From assembly GCA_000831005.1 (NCBI GenBank), contig CP007152.1:1488001-1552000 (forward strand): 64,000 nt of DNA. Direction: 5' to 3'. This document shows, one piece after another, positions 32,260 to 41,862 of the stretch. The translations under genes were made by a program, and so were the position numbers. Under the pieces are notes generated by a model, which had not been told where the DNA came from, searched no databases, and saw only the letters and a list, made by a program, of their open reading frames with translations. Within the stretch, counting starts at the first letter, position 1, and the number at the start of each line of letters is the position of its first letter. This DNA is from Marinobacter salarius. GTDB taxonomy: Bacteria; Pseudomonadota; Gammaproteobacteria; Pseudomonadales; Oleiphilaceae.

Positions 32260-33380
32260 CAGCCCATCTCCATGAAGAATATCGCTGCTATGGAATCCAG
32301 CAGAATCACCATAAAGATCGACTGTACCACGGCGGAGGTGGTGTGCTCACCGACGGACTGGGCACTTCCACTGGCCTTGAAGCCCTCAAGGCAACCGATG
32401 ACGGCAATCACAAACGCAAAGATAGGGGCTTTCCCCAGCCCAACCAGAAGGTGGACGACCCTTACCTTGGTTTCGAGGATATTCAGGATTTGCGGAACCG
32501 AGATATCCAGCGCCACGACGCACACCAGCGAACCACCAACAATGCCGCTGATCATGCCGACGAAGGTCAATATGGGAAGCGAAATCACCATCGCCAGCAC
32601 CCGGGGGATAACCAACAGTTCCACGGGGCTCAGGCCGAAGGTGCGTAGGGCGTCAATCTCCTCATTGGCTTTCATAGAGCCCAGTTGCGCGGTAAAGGCG
32701 CTGGCTGTGCGGCCGGCCAGAAGGATAGCGGCCAGCAGAACACCGAATTCCCGCAGGAACGAGAAGGCCACCAGGTTAACGGTGTAAATGGTGGCGCCGA
32801 AATCATCGAGAATGGTGGCGCCCAGAAACGCAACGACCGCACCCACCAGAAACGTCAGCAGCGCCACGATGGGAAGGGCATTGAGCCCGGTCTGATGGAC
32901 GTGGGCCACCAGCGATGTGATACGCCATCGCCAGGGTGTTGCAAGGATGCTCGCCAATGTCGCCAGTATCTGGCCGGTAAACCCAATCAACAGCCGTTGT
33001 TGATGCCAGAAGTCTTCGATTTTTTCGCCAACACCCGCCAGGAATTCCGTGATCAGGTTGGATCGGAGGGATGTTTCGCCTTCAGGGCTGGCCATCGCGT
33101 TGGCAACCAGGCGCAGCAGTTCCTGACGTTCGCTGGAAAGCCCGGGGGTTAGCTCGGTAAGCTCATGGAGTTGATGGGCACCCAGAAGGTCCACCAACAG
33201 AGATGCGCCGGCGGTATCCAGCGCATTGATTGTTGCCAGATTGACCGAATGCCCGTTAGGTAACTCCATTGCGCCGGCTTTTTGGACATCCCGCTTCAAG
33301 CGGCCGTAGTTCGGAAGCGTCCAGTCGCCCGAGACGGTCAATTGGCCGTTCTGGAATTCAAGCTTGCCAGGGGAGGGCAT
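32256..33380 (-). CDS. MlaE-type permease with N-terminal STAS-like domain
   Basis: A 374-aa permease of the MlaE/YrbE family. Residues about 1-95 form a STAS-like region (LTVSGDWTLPNYGRLKRDVQ, VNLATINALDTAGASLLVDL), followed by an amphipathic helix and the membrane core with the family motifs AAILLAGRTASAFTAQLGSM and KANEEIDALRTFGLSP. Fusion of STAS to the permease is a known variant; in the Mla system the STAS protein is separate (MlaB). It is the first gene of the operon. The end FMEMGW is complete. Confidence 0.9.
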   Translation of the reverse strand: MPSPGKLEFQNGQLTVSGDWTLPNYGRLKRDVQKAGAMELPNGHSVNLATINALDTAGASLLVDLLGAHQLHELTELTPGLSSERQELLRLVANAMASPEGETSLRSNLITEFLAGVGEKIEDFWHQQRLLIGFTGQILATLASILATPWRWRITSLVAHVHQTGLNALPIVALLTFLVGAVVAFLGATILDDFGATIYTVNLVAFSFLREFGVLLAAILLAGRTASAFTAQLGSMKANEEIDALRTFGLSPVELLVIPRVLAMVISLPILTFVGMISGIVGGSLVCVVALDISVPQILNILETKVRVVHLLVGLGKAPIFAFVIAVIGCLEGFKASGSAQSVGEHTTSAVVQSIFMVILLDSIAAIFFMEMGW

Positions 33381-33517
33381 CTGGAAATCCCGTCTCCTTT
33401 GTTGAGGATTGGCGATGGGTGTTCTTTGATACTAGCTCAAATTCGCGTGTTGGGGGTTGCAGCGTTCGAGGGCAATCGATCAGAATCTGAACTAAAACAG
33501 AAAGTTGAAAAAAGTGG

Positions 33518-33545
33518 TTGACGCAAACGGCCTAATCCGTAGAAT
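33518..33545 (+). promoter_or_regulatory. Sigma-70 promoter of the tRNA pair
   Basis: TTGACG (33518-33523), a 16-nt spacer, TAGAAT (33540-33545), 17 nt before the first base of tRNA-Gly. Confidence 0.75.
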
Positions 33546-33562
33546 ACGCCCTCGTTGATCAA

Positions 33563-33638
33563 GCGGGAATAGCTCAGTTGGTAGAGCACAACCTTGCCAA
33601 GGTTGGGGTCGCGAGTTCGAATCTCGTTTCCCGCTCCA
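33563..33638 (+). tRNA. tRNA-Gly (GCC anticodon)
   Basis: 76 nt with acceptor stem GCGGGAA/TTCCCGC, D-arm AGCTCAGTTGGTAGAGC, anticodon loop TTGCCAA (GCC), T-arm GAGTTCGAATCTC and an encoded CCA. Confidence 0.97.
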
Positions 33639-33704
33639 ATTAACACAGTCTCTCAATGCCCACCTGAGAGCATAAAAGTATCGAGTCCCCTTCGAACTTT
33701 TCCC

Positions 33705-33778
33705 GGCGCGGTGGCAGAGTGGTTATGCAGCGGACTGCAACTCCGTGTACGCCGGTTCGATTCCGACCCGCGCCTCCA
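33705..33778 (+). tRNA. tRNA-Cys (GCA anticodon)
   Basis: 74 nt with acceptor stem GGCGCGG/CCGCGCC, anticodon loop CTGCAAC (GCA), T-arm CCGGTTCGATTCCGA and an encoded CCA. In many gammaproteobacteria a tRNA-Leu follows Gly-Cys; here the accessory island begins right after the CCA. Confidence 0.97.
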
Positions 33779-33931
33779 TTTTTACCTTTTAAAATCAACG
33801 AATTACCTCATCTCCATTTAGTTGATTTTCTCACCCAAAAAATATCCAAATTAAACCCAAAATATTATCCGCTTCAATCCGTGGCAGAAGAGCGGACGAT
33901 TGAATGTGCAGGGCATCTTGAACAAGCGCGA

Positions 33932-34813
33932 TTAGCTGTCTGTTGCGACCAAAAACACAGCCTCTTGCTCTAACGCCTTACCGCTCAGCTTAAGGGCCTC
34001 AATAAGCTCCAGCACCTCATCGGGTTCCTGATCCAAATTTAAACTTGCCTCGGCATTGGCGACATACTTGAGATTATTTCGCCATACCTCAGAATTGCCA
34101 TAGCGCTCCAGTTTGCGTTTCCAGTCAGGCATTAGCCATAGTTCGGCGTCCTCACCCAGCGCTTTGCGCAGGCGGGCATAGTTCTCGAGTCCGACGCCAT
34201 CGTAGTCTGGAAAGATCAGAATCCGTGGACTTCGTTTTTTCCCGCATAGCCACTCTATCAGCCGTTCACTGAGCTGGCCCTGATAATAGAGTACAGATCC
34301 GTGCAAGCCTTCAGGCACCCAGCTGATGTCATCTAGCAGGCCCTGATTTTCCACCAGCCATAAGACGCTGTCGGTGGCCAGAGGCGTTTCATTCTGGCTG
34401 ATATCGACGGCGAGGGCGCCGGCGATGGATGTCAGATGCCATAAATCAAGCGCCTTTCCGTCACACTTCCAGGTTACGCCCGGGGTCGTTGCTTTCAGTA
34501 GCCTGTAAGAGGCCTCGTGCGAATTCTTTCGACCTTTCGAGGACCGGGTAAGCGAAAGGTTTTGTGCCCGAATCGGCAGAGCCTGAGCGCCAGATTCCGG
34601 ATCAGGTCTTAACTCCTGAAGGTTCTGTTTGAATACCGGCGAGTTGCTGACTCGATAGACGGTGCCATTGCCCTTGCGCATCTTGGTTATGCACGCGGTC
34701 CTGAGCAAAAACTCATCAAGCACCCGTTTTTGTGAGGGGGTGAACCGTGAGCCAAGACATTCTCCGCCGGAACCCTCAAGTTTGACCAATGCTTCTCTGA
34801 GCGATCTGTTCAT
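33932..34813 (-). CDS. jetD: Wadjet-like JetD (DUF3322/DUF2220, TOPRIM nuclease)
   Basis: JetD is the nuclease subunit of Wadjet, cleaving circular plasmid DNA captured by the JetABC SMC motor. The 293-aa product has an N-terminal winged-helix-like region. Its C-terminal TOPRIM-like domain has the acidic motif RILIFPDYDGVGLENYARLR (D-x-D), and then a conserved Trp region (LWLMPDWKRKLERYG). I chose the ATG at 34813; a TTG at 34843 is in frame but would overlap jetC by 20 nt. It is the last gene of the operon, as is usual. No frame break. Confidence 0.84.
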   Translation of the reverse strand: MNRSLREALVKLEGSGGECLGSRFTPSQKRVLDEFLLRTACITKMRKGNGTVYRVSNSPVFKQNLQELRPDPESGAQALPIRAQNLSLTRSSKGRKNSHEASYRLLKATTPGVTWKCDGKALDLWHLTSIAGALAVDISQNETPLATDSVLWLVENQGLLDDISWVPEGLHGSVLYYQGQLSERLIEWLCGKKRSPRILIFPDYDGVGLENYARLRKALGEDAELWLMPDWKRKLERYGNSEVWRNNLKYVANAEASLNLDQEPDEVLELIEALKLSGKALEQEAVFLVATDS

Positions 34814-34823
34814 TAGGGGGAGC

Positions 34824-37593
34824 TCATGCCTCGATGGCTTCAAGTGGCTGCAGAATCTGCCAGTGCTTGCGGCTGATGTGGTTCTTGCCGTTGCTCATCT
34901 GTTGAATAGGGACGCAGTAATGGGCGGTAATCAACGGTGAAGGGGAAGCGAACATTAGCGCGAAACCGAATTCGGAAGCGGTTTTGATCAAACTTCTCTG
35001 GTTGGCCGCATCTAGGGCCAGGGCTTCGTCCAAGTAGCAAAGGGCTTGAACATTACGGCTCTTGTCCTGCATTAGGTGAAGCATGGCCAGACCGGTCACT
35101 AACTTGGCCATGAGCACGGTGCCGTTGGAAGCTGCACTATCGATGTCGTCAAAGCTTTCTACGTCCTGGTTTTCTTTGCCTAGCTCGAACGTGAGGCGAA
35201 ACAAATCGGCAACCTTCAGCCCGTGGCGAGCGCTACCTTCGTCGATCAGTAACTGGCGGGCTTGGTCCAGCTGTCGGTCGTCCAGTACGCTGGACTGGTT
35301 GAACAGCTCGAAGGATTCGCCAGACTCCACTTTTTCTGCTGTCTGGATCAGCAAGTCGATCGCTTCGACAAGGTGATTCTCGTGAACCGGCTGAATGCGG
35401 AAGACCTTGAGGTCGGACAGTTTCCTGCGGCTGATCAGACGGTTGAATTCATGCATGGCATTCTCGAATGACTGCAGGTTGCCGCGAAGATCCCGGAGGC
35501 TGGCCGTCACAGTGACCACGGCGCTGCGGGCTTTCTTTTCTAATGCTTCTGCTTCCCGGGCCAGATGATGGCGGAATTCCACCATCAACCGGATTTCTTC
35601 TTCCGGGCTGGGAGCATACTGGAACTTGGTCAGGCCGCCGGTGTGCAGGGTTATGCGCTGGTGGTTCAGCTCCCGGTCCAGGTCCTTCAGCTGGTAGCAG
35701 TCCCGCTGATAGTCCCGCAGCGTTTGCGAAAGCTGCTCGAGCGGTAGCTCGGGGTCGCCGACCCATGGAGTGTGGGGGAGGTCAGCCAGCCAGTTGAACT
35801 GATCGTCGGTGTCGCCACGGTTCTGGCGGATACGATCTATCTCCTGGTGAGCGGTATCCAGTGCTTGCCGCTGCTTGGCGACTTCCTGGATCTGCTCCCT
35901 GAGCGTCTGTTGCTGGGCACCCGCCTGTTTCTGAGCGTGCTCTATCTCTGCCAGCTCTTGATTGGTTGCCTCCATTGCTTTCAGGCGATCCGGGCGCGAT
36001 TTATGAAGTTGAGCCAGTTCGTCAAACTGTTCCAGGTCCTTTTCCAGGCGTTTTACTTCCTGCTCCAGTTCTACCTTGCGCTTCTTCTGAGTGTCCAATT
36101 CTTCGGTGGCGGCCTTTTGTTCCTGCAATTGCCGGTGCCGGTCTTGGCAATCCTCAATCAGTTGGGCAATCTCTTCGTCTGATCGCTGTTCATACTGCGG
36201 CGCTTGGTGTTCAACAGACAGATTCAGCCCGGGTAGTTGAAACCGATCTTCGCGCATTTCCTGCAGCCATTGGCGCAGCTGGACCGAATCCAGTTGATAG
36301 TCCCCAGGCGGCAAGGTAAGCAGTTGGCGGTTGAGCCTCGGTTGAGAATACTGATCTGCTCTTCGGAGAGGTGCTGTTTAAGTGTGAGATAAAGATTGTC
36401 CGAGAGTGTTTCCTGTTCCTTGCGCAGTGCTGATAGCTCCTGCTCCTCCCGCCGCAATTGATGATCAGTGGCGGTCGCAGACTGCCCATGGGCATTGGCG
36501 AGTAAAGCAATCTGACGGTCGCGTTCTGCGGTGGCACTAGCAAGTTGCTGCTCAAGCTGGCTGCGGTCATTGACCAGCGCGAACCGGTTCTCCAGTTCGT
36601 CACGGCGCTGCTCGTCCTTGTTCAGTGCCTCCAGCTGCTGATTGAGCTCACTCTGGCGGCGGGTCTGCTCCCTGTCCCTCTGAAGCAATTCTGCTTCCTG
36701 CTTGTGCAATTTCCCATGCTGATGCTGGAGGCTTTCGCTTTCTGTCTGGTAATGGTTCTGCCAGCGTTGCAGGCCATCGTCGATGAGCGGTCGGCGGGCA
36801 ATGATTCGGCCTCTGGTGGCGAGTCGCTCGTCTTGCTGACGCTCCAGCTCATCAATCAGCGTTTGCTGGTTCTTGGCGGCCCAGTATTGTTCCCGATCCT
36901 GGTTGACCTCGGCGAAGGCCTTGTCCCATTCCTGTTTGAAGTCCACCACGGAGTCTGGCAACTGACGACTGAAGATCTGCAGCAGGTGGCGTTTTACTTC
37001 GCCGGAACTGAGTTTGTCCAGGCGTAGGGTCCGGGTAAGAACCTGACGGTACGCGTTGGCGTCCTTGCGGTTCTCCAGCCGGAACACGGTAAACTCGGAG
37101 CTGGTCTGTCCCCGCTTGCGGCACCGCCGTAGACCGTCTCGGCAAACTCAGTCGATGAGTAGAAATTGGCCGTTCGCCCGTGGTGAGCCAGCTGCTCCAA
37201 CAGCTGTGGCTGCGTCACCAGCTTGCCATTGTCCAGCCTGTAATCCTCAATTTTCAAAGGGCCCCGATAAGCAAAATAGGCGTAGTCATGGCTAAACCCC
37301 TTGCCCACACACCCCAGCACCACTGAGCCGGATTCAGGCAAAGTGACTTCCAGCAGGATATAGCTGCTATTGGATGGGAAGTAGAAACGTCTCGCTTTGT
37401 CTTTGTCGTGGGCGCCAAAATCCAGGTGCCGCTTGTCGATAATCAGCAGGTATTGCAGGGCATTAATCAGGCTGGTCTTGCCAGTATTGTTGGGGGCAAT
37501 GAGAGAAACTGACTCATCCAGAGGGAGCTCAGCGCGCTCGTAGCCGGCGCTGTTGAGAAGTACCAGCTGCTGGAATCCGTAATCGGAACTCAT
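34824..37593 (-). CDS. jetC: Wadjet-like JetC (SMC/MukB-type ATPase, two frame breaks)
   Basis: The SMC-like motor of Wadjet, about 923 aa. Walker A is SLIAPNNTGKTSLINALQYL near the N-terminus, followed by long Q/E/R-rich coiled coils. Walker B is near the C-terminus (ALCYLDEALALDAANQRSLI). Breaks lie near 37110 (GGAASG should continue into DQTSSEFTVFRLENRK) and near 36335 (SILNR to LNRQLLTLPPGDYQL), each fitting one lost base. The ATG overlaps the jetB stop (ATGA). The protein is shorter than MukB or type I JetC as I remember them, so I do not assign a Wadjet subtype. Confidence 0.85.
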
Positions 37594-38183
37594 AGGGAAT
37601 TATCCTCGTCGTCCTGATCGCCTGCCCAGGACACATCTTCATCCTGATCCACCTGGCTGGCCAGTTCTTCGTAATGATCCAGGTAACGACACACAGCAGG
37701 CAGTAGCTGCCAGGCTCCGCCATCGTAACGGGCAAAGCCGAAATTTTCTGAGTTTCTCATCAGGCTCACCAGGCCGGACAGATCCAGCTCTTCTGCCTCC
37801 AGCAAGTCCTGGTGTTGCTCGAAAACCGTTGTCAGCAGGGTTTGATCGATTCGCCAATGCTCGAATTTCATCAGCGGAATGCCGGCATCCGCTTGAGTAT
37901 CAAAGATGACCATGAACAACAGGGCCAGTTGTCGTGTGGCTTTGTTGGTATTGCTGCTTCCGTCGTCCTGATGGAACCAGGCGAAGCCCCGGCCATCAAG
38001 GCGAAGGTCAAAACCCAGTGCGGTAAAAATGGCCACATAATCGTCGAGGTTGCGTTCGAGCTCTTCCCACAATACTGGTTCTGAGATCCGGTTGAGATGC
38101 CGGCCCCGGTTGAACCACCGAAAAAGATGGGCCAGGTTTGGCAGGTTGCTGGCGATTTGTTGGAATTGGCTTGTATTACTCAC
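37590..38183 (-). CDS. jetB: Wadjet-like JetB (DUF4194, kleisin-associated subunit)
   Basis: A 197-aa protein matching the DUF4194/MksE-MukE-like subunit that binds the kleisin JetA. Typical strings are LFRWFNRGRHLNRISEPVLW, GFDLRLDGRGFAWFHQDDGS, TRQLALLFMVIFDTQADAGI and LTTVFEQHQDLLEAEELDLS. It starts at GTG within GTGAGTAA, overlapping the end of jetA by 8 nt, and its stop overlaps the jetC start by 4 nt. The gene is intact. Tight overlaps show translational coupling of the subunits. Confidence 0.84.
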   Translation of the reverse strand: MSNTSQFQQIASNLPNLAHLFRWFNRGRHLNRISEPVLWEELERNLDDYVAIFTALGFDLRLDGRGFAWFHQDDGSSNTNKATRQLALLFMVIFDTQADAGIPLMKFEHWRIDQTLLTTVFEQHQDLLEAEELDLSGLVSLMRNSENFGFARYDGGAWQLLPAVCRYLDHYEELASQVDQDEDVSWAGDQDDEDNSL

Positions 38184-39447
38184 GAGTTTTATTCACCGGT
38201 TGTGTCAGACGGTAGGGCCAGTAGTGCACTGAAATCAGGGAAAGGGCGGATATTGTAGGCTGCGCGTCCAGCTCCATCTCCCATAGCTCCTCCCGTGCCA
38301 GGTCATGATAGAGCCGCAGAAGAACCTGGTCAGGCAGGGAGGGGTAGTGATGCTTCAGCCACTCCAAAAGGTTGCCGACCGGGAGGTCCTTTAACAACTG
38401 TTGCCGAAGCTGTTCTTCGTCAATCCACTCAGCAATGGTTATGGGCGCCGCATCCACTTCACCCGGGAACTCCCGTTCAGTAGGCTCAAAGTTCCTCGCT
38501 TCCGCAATGATTGTTTTGACCTCGTCGCCTACAGACACACTGCGGCTCTGATTCACGCGCCACACCGGCAGCCTGGTCTGATCCTGGCGTTTGCGAAAGG
38601 TGCGGTTGAGCCCTTTTTTGCGAACCTGTCCCAACAGCCGGCTGATGGCCGAGGAAAGATTGTTATGCTGGCGTGCTTCCTCTCGGAGGGGTAACAGAAT
38701 TTCAGCACATTGCTGAGCCGTGATTCGCCCCAGTCGTCGCAATTCCTTGGCCTGATAACCAACGTGCCGGAGACGGTTGAGGTGGCTGTAGAGTGCGCCT
38801 TTGGTGACCAGGCGATTGTATCCGAGGTCGAGGGCGTCTTCCGCTGCGGCGAGGTGATGGTAGAAAATGCCGGAAGGTCCGGAATCCATCATCTCGTTCA
38901 TCGGTTCTACATACTGATCGTACGCGTCGAGGACGGACTTGTAGCGTTTTGCAATGGGAGCCCGAGTGTCTGCTGATTTTGCCTGCTCGGCCAGCTCAGC
39001 AATCGCATGGCGGTCCTGCTCGAGCTGGCGGGCAATATCTCTGAACAGTAGATAGTTGGTTAATGGCTTGAGTCTGCTGACCGGTATCTCCGGCTTCGAT
39101 ACCCGCGGTGAGGGTCTCTGTCGCGCCACGAATTGCTTCGATACGCGCCTGAATGACTGATGACAGTCCTAGTTCGTGTTCATGCGTCAGGCCACGGACA
39201 AACTCAAGTACATGGGCATTGACAACGAAGCTTTCAGAGCGGCTTTGAGTCTCCATTACGCCACTTCCCAAAAGCCTACGGAGAGCCTCCCTGACTTGAA
39301 CGTCGTCCAGGGCCGGTTGAGCCTGGCGAATGGCAGCAAGAACCTGTTCCTCGGAGAACGCCGGCATCTCCCGGGTGGCCCGAACCAGTGCCTCGACAGT
39401 TTCCCATTGCTCATAAAGTGTTCGAGTGAGGTGTTTTGGGCTAGCAT
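38176..39447 (-). CDS. jetA: Wadjet-like JetA (DUF3375-like kleisin, two frame breaks)
   Basis: JetA is the kleisin that closes the SMC ring. The product is about 423 aa. The N-terminal winged-helix-like part has EQWETVEALVRATREMPAFS and ALRRLLGSGVMETQ. The C-terminal part has ITIAEWIDEEQLRQQLLKDL and a second winged-helix-like stretch. Breaks: near 39425 (CACTTTTATGAG reduced to CACTTTATGAG, joining MLAQNTSLEHF to YEQWETVE) and between 39060 and 39110 (to LTNYLLFRDIARQLEQDRH). The ATG at 39447 lies 5 nt after the VapC-like stop, so the toxin-antitoxin promoter probably also drives jetABCD. Homology to DUF3375 is my reading and weaker than for the other subunits. Confidence 0.75.
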
Positions 39448-39452
39448 GGTGT

Positions 39453-39887
39453 TTAGTCGCCCTTCGAAGCAAGGCGGGCGTCGATGCCAAAGAAAACCGC
39501 CGCGTTCACCAACGCTTCATCCTCACTGATAAGTTGAGCCTGGTGATGTTCTGCGCATGCCAAATGAAGTGCATCCAACGTTCTCAAGCTTGTCTTCCTG
39601 GCGCCAATCCAGTGGCTGGCCCGTTTATAGTGGGCCGTTTCAATGGGGCACAAGCTGAAGCGCCCATGGCTGACATCATCGTGGAATGCACTTTCGATCC
39701 GGTTCGCCTGGGGTTCGCTGAGCTCTCCCATCCGAACCCACCGGGCCAGTGCGCTTGCCACCTCAACTTCCGTCAGATGACTGATAAGAACCGGCTCGGT
39801 CTGTGATTCAAGCAATACCTGAACACGATCGCTGGCGTGCTCTTGTCGGTAGTAGGGGAGAACGGCGCTGGTATCAAAGTACAACAT
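39453..39887 (-). CDS. PIN-domain toxin (VapC-like)
   Basis: A 144-aa PIN-domain ribonuclease. The acidic active-site residues are in MLYFDTSAVLPYY (Asp5), SHLTEVEVASALARW (Glu), LRTLDALHLACAEH (Asp) and LISEDEALVNAA (Asp). VapC toxins cleave tRNA or rRNA unless bound by a cognate antitoxin. Its ATG overlaps the antitoxin stop (TAATG), the usual coupling. The intact frame argues against decay. It sits directly ahead of jetA. Confidence 0.87.
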   Translation of the reverse strand: MLYFDTSAVLPYYRQEHASDRVQVLLESQTEPVLISHLTEVEVASALARWVRMGELSEPQANRIESAFHDDVSHGRFSLCPIETAHYKRASHWIGARKTSLRTLDALHLACAEHHQAQLISEDEALVNAAVFFGIDARLASKGD

Positions 39888-40123
39888 TAATAGCGCTCTT
39901 CGTCTCTGAGTTCCCGCACCGCCTGAGCAGAGCTTTCCCGGACGGGGGGCAGAGATGCCCTGAGTTCCGAACGGTTTGGAAACTGAATCTTTTCGGGCAA
40001 GGCCGCGGTTAGGCGTGCAGCAGGTTTACCGTGACGCAGAATTACAACCTCTTCTCCTGCGGCCACAGCGTCCAGAAGATTTGAGAGCTTTTCCCGAGTT
40101 TCTCGAACATTGATCGTTTGCAT
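39887..40123 (-). CDS. PHD/YefM-type antitoxin
   Basis: A 78-aa DNA-binding antitoxin with the PHD fold signature (MQTINVRETREKLSNLLDAV, then GEEVVILRHGKPAARLTA) and a charged C-terminal tail that would wrap the PIN toxin. I start it at ATG 40123, preceded by GGGTGAGAATT, rather than the longer frame from 40147. A palindrome 20-35 bp upstream is the expected autoregulatory operator. Confidence 0.86.
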   Translation of the reverse strand: MQTINVRETREKLSNLLDAVAAGEEVVILRHGKPAARLTAALPEKIQFPNRSELRASLPPVRESSAQAVRELRDEERY

Positions 40124-40141
40124 AATTCTCACCCTATCCGT

Positions 40142-40158
40142 GTACACAATGAGTGTAC
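40142..40158. promoter_or_regulatory. Palindromic operator of the toxin-antitoxin (and jet) operon
   Basis: GTACAC-AATGA-GTGTAC, a perfect 6-bp inverted repeat with a 5-nt centre, lying 19 bp upstream of the antitoxin ATG. Position and symmetry fit an antitoxin-bound operator; binding itself is inferred. Confidence 0.6.
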
Positions 40159-40216
40159 TCTCAGTAGAAGTTCTATAGCAATCAGGTCCGTTGGAGATTT
40201 TTCGGTTTTATCTAAC

Positions 40217-41486
40217 TCACTCAGAAAGTTTCTGTTCCCGCTCAAATCTGATCGTTGTCCTCGCCCGCTTAGGCGGCTTGATCAACCGATAATGATTCCG
40301 CATGGCCTGCGTTTCATGTCCGCCTTTGTCGTTTTCTCCTTGGCTCAGGAATTCTTCGGTCAGTCCTTTCTTGCGGAGGTCTCTGAGGTGGTACATGCCT
40401 CCATAGCCTGCTGTCTTGCAGGCATCTCGCCAGGCGGCCTGCATAGTTCTGTGTTTTACTTGCTGGTCTCTGGAGCGCTTATCGAAGTAGCGTGGGTATA
40501 CTAGGAGGTATTCGCTTATGATTGCCTCCTTCCGCTTGAACTCCACAAACCACTTCCACAGATCGGCGAGATCCTCGTTCATCTCGAGTTCGATGCGATT
40601 TTTGTTTTGTGGCGAGCAAAGCGGATCACTCCGTAGGCGAAATAGTCCCCGCGATCGATGGGCTCGTTATAGAGCTCACCTTGGCTTTCCTTCAAATTGA
40701 AAACGTCAATTGGCTGCTGACTCATCATGTAAATGAGATCGCAAATCTTCGCGCGCCACGTGCCGTCCATATCTCGCTTGTTATGACGATGGACGCACAG
40801 GTGTTCAGTTATCTTCCGGTAGGCCTCATCAGGGATGAGAACTTGGCGTTTTTCTTCGGCGGCTTTACGTATATCGATCATCGGTTTTCGGTCAATGAGA
40901 CCTTCCTGAACCGCATGGAGGAACACCCGGTTCAACGTATTCTTGAGACCGTTGTAATGGGTAGGCATCGGCAGCCATGGGGAAAGCAGTTTGCGAATCT
41001 TGCGAAGGATTTGCGGATCAGAAAGCGGGAATTTTGCATCGTCGCTCTGCTCCAATTGCCGGGCATCGCTCGCGTAATCAACACGGGTTGGTTTAGCGAT
41101 AGGGCGCCTTTATTCGGTCCTCGTAGGGATAGGACTCGGCACTCCGACCAAACTATGCTCTTGCCCTTTATTTGATGACCGAGGACCTCCGTTCTCCATT
41201 TCTTCAGGTAGTCCTGGAGCAGAATGTGATCCCCCTTGCTTGCTGGTATCGAGAGGCTATCCAATTTTTCAGCCAGGGCGTTGGTTTTCCGTTCTTGGAC
41301 TTCGGCCTCCCACCTATGGTTAAGCATTGACCACAGTCGGATCGCTTGATTCCTGTCCCTGGTGTCCAGGGTGCCGCGTTTTTTCGTAATGGGATGGATA
41401 ACGAAGTAGACACCGTCCTCGCTCTGATAGAGGCCGGGGTATCTGTGCAGCGATGAGTGTTTTTCAGAGCGGTATCTTGGTGCCAT
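40217..41486 (-). CDS. Tyrosine recombinase / integrase (two frame breaks)
   Basis: About 423 aa, the likely integrase of the island. The N-terminal arm-binding and core-binding parts have SLHRYPGLYQSEDGVYFVIH and ILLQDYLKKWRTEVLGHQIK. The catalytic part has WRAKICDLIYMMSQQPIDVF, the His-x-x-Arg box YHLRDLRKKGLTEEF and the terminal Tyr in GGHETQAMRNHYRLIKPPKR. Breaks lie near 41095 and near 40600 (one A lost from an A-run, joining HKTK to NRIELEMNEDLADLW). The ATG follows the excisionase-like gene by 1 nt. Phage-type origin is likely; no other phage genes are present. Confidence 0.82.
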
Positions 41487-41487
41487 G

Positions 41488-41748
41488 TTAGGAAGCTAGT
41501 TTATTTGCCAAGTCATGGATAAAGGCGTCTTCTGCAGCGTCCGATCCGGACACCCGACGCTCCATCTCCCGAAAATACCCGTCCAGGTCAATTTTCCAGG
41601 CTTTCCCCAATTTAAAGGCACCCGGGATAACTGCCAGTCCGAACTCGTCTTTCGCAGCACAAAGCCGACGAATAGTTGATGGGGCAGGTGGCGTGCTGTC
41701 GTATTCAAAAACGACATTTATAAAATCCTCAATCGATACCGGACGCAT
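41488..41748 (-). CDS. Excisionase-like DNA-binding protein
   Basis: An 86-aa protein beginning MRPVSIEDFINVVFEYDSTP, with a helix-turn-helix-like stretch PAPSTIRRLCAAKDEFG and the wing-like GAFKLGKAWKIDLDGYFREM. The phrase 'gxxkxGkxWxIdldxY' is typical of excisionase/MerR-like directionality factors. It has a GGGAG ribosome site and its stop is 1 nt from the integrase start, so the two are co-translated. Assignment is by pattern and neighbourhood, not by a confident family match. Confidence 0.68.
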   Translation of the reverse strand: MRPVSIEDFINVVFEYDSTPPAPSTIRRLCAAKDEFGLAVIPGAFKLGKAWKIDLDGYFREMERRVSGSDAAEDAFIHDLANKLAS

Positions 41749-41862
41749 GGCAATCTCCCGAACTTACTGGTTTGGACGCATCTGATCCCCAAAAGCGTGC
41801 TGTTTCAGAGGCGCTTCTGATCAGACATTGAGATCACTCTACGTTTTTTTCGGGAGGAGCAA

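Noticed and set aside
33705..33778. tRNA-Cys 3' end as the island attachment site
   Set aside because: No repeat of the tRNA 3' sequence was found near 44.6-45.0 kb; the site remains undetermined.
34824..37593. jetC as a decayed pseudogene
   Set aside because: The breaks are of the same one-base type seen in essential genes, while jetB and jetD are intact and Walker A and B are kept.
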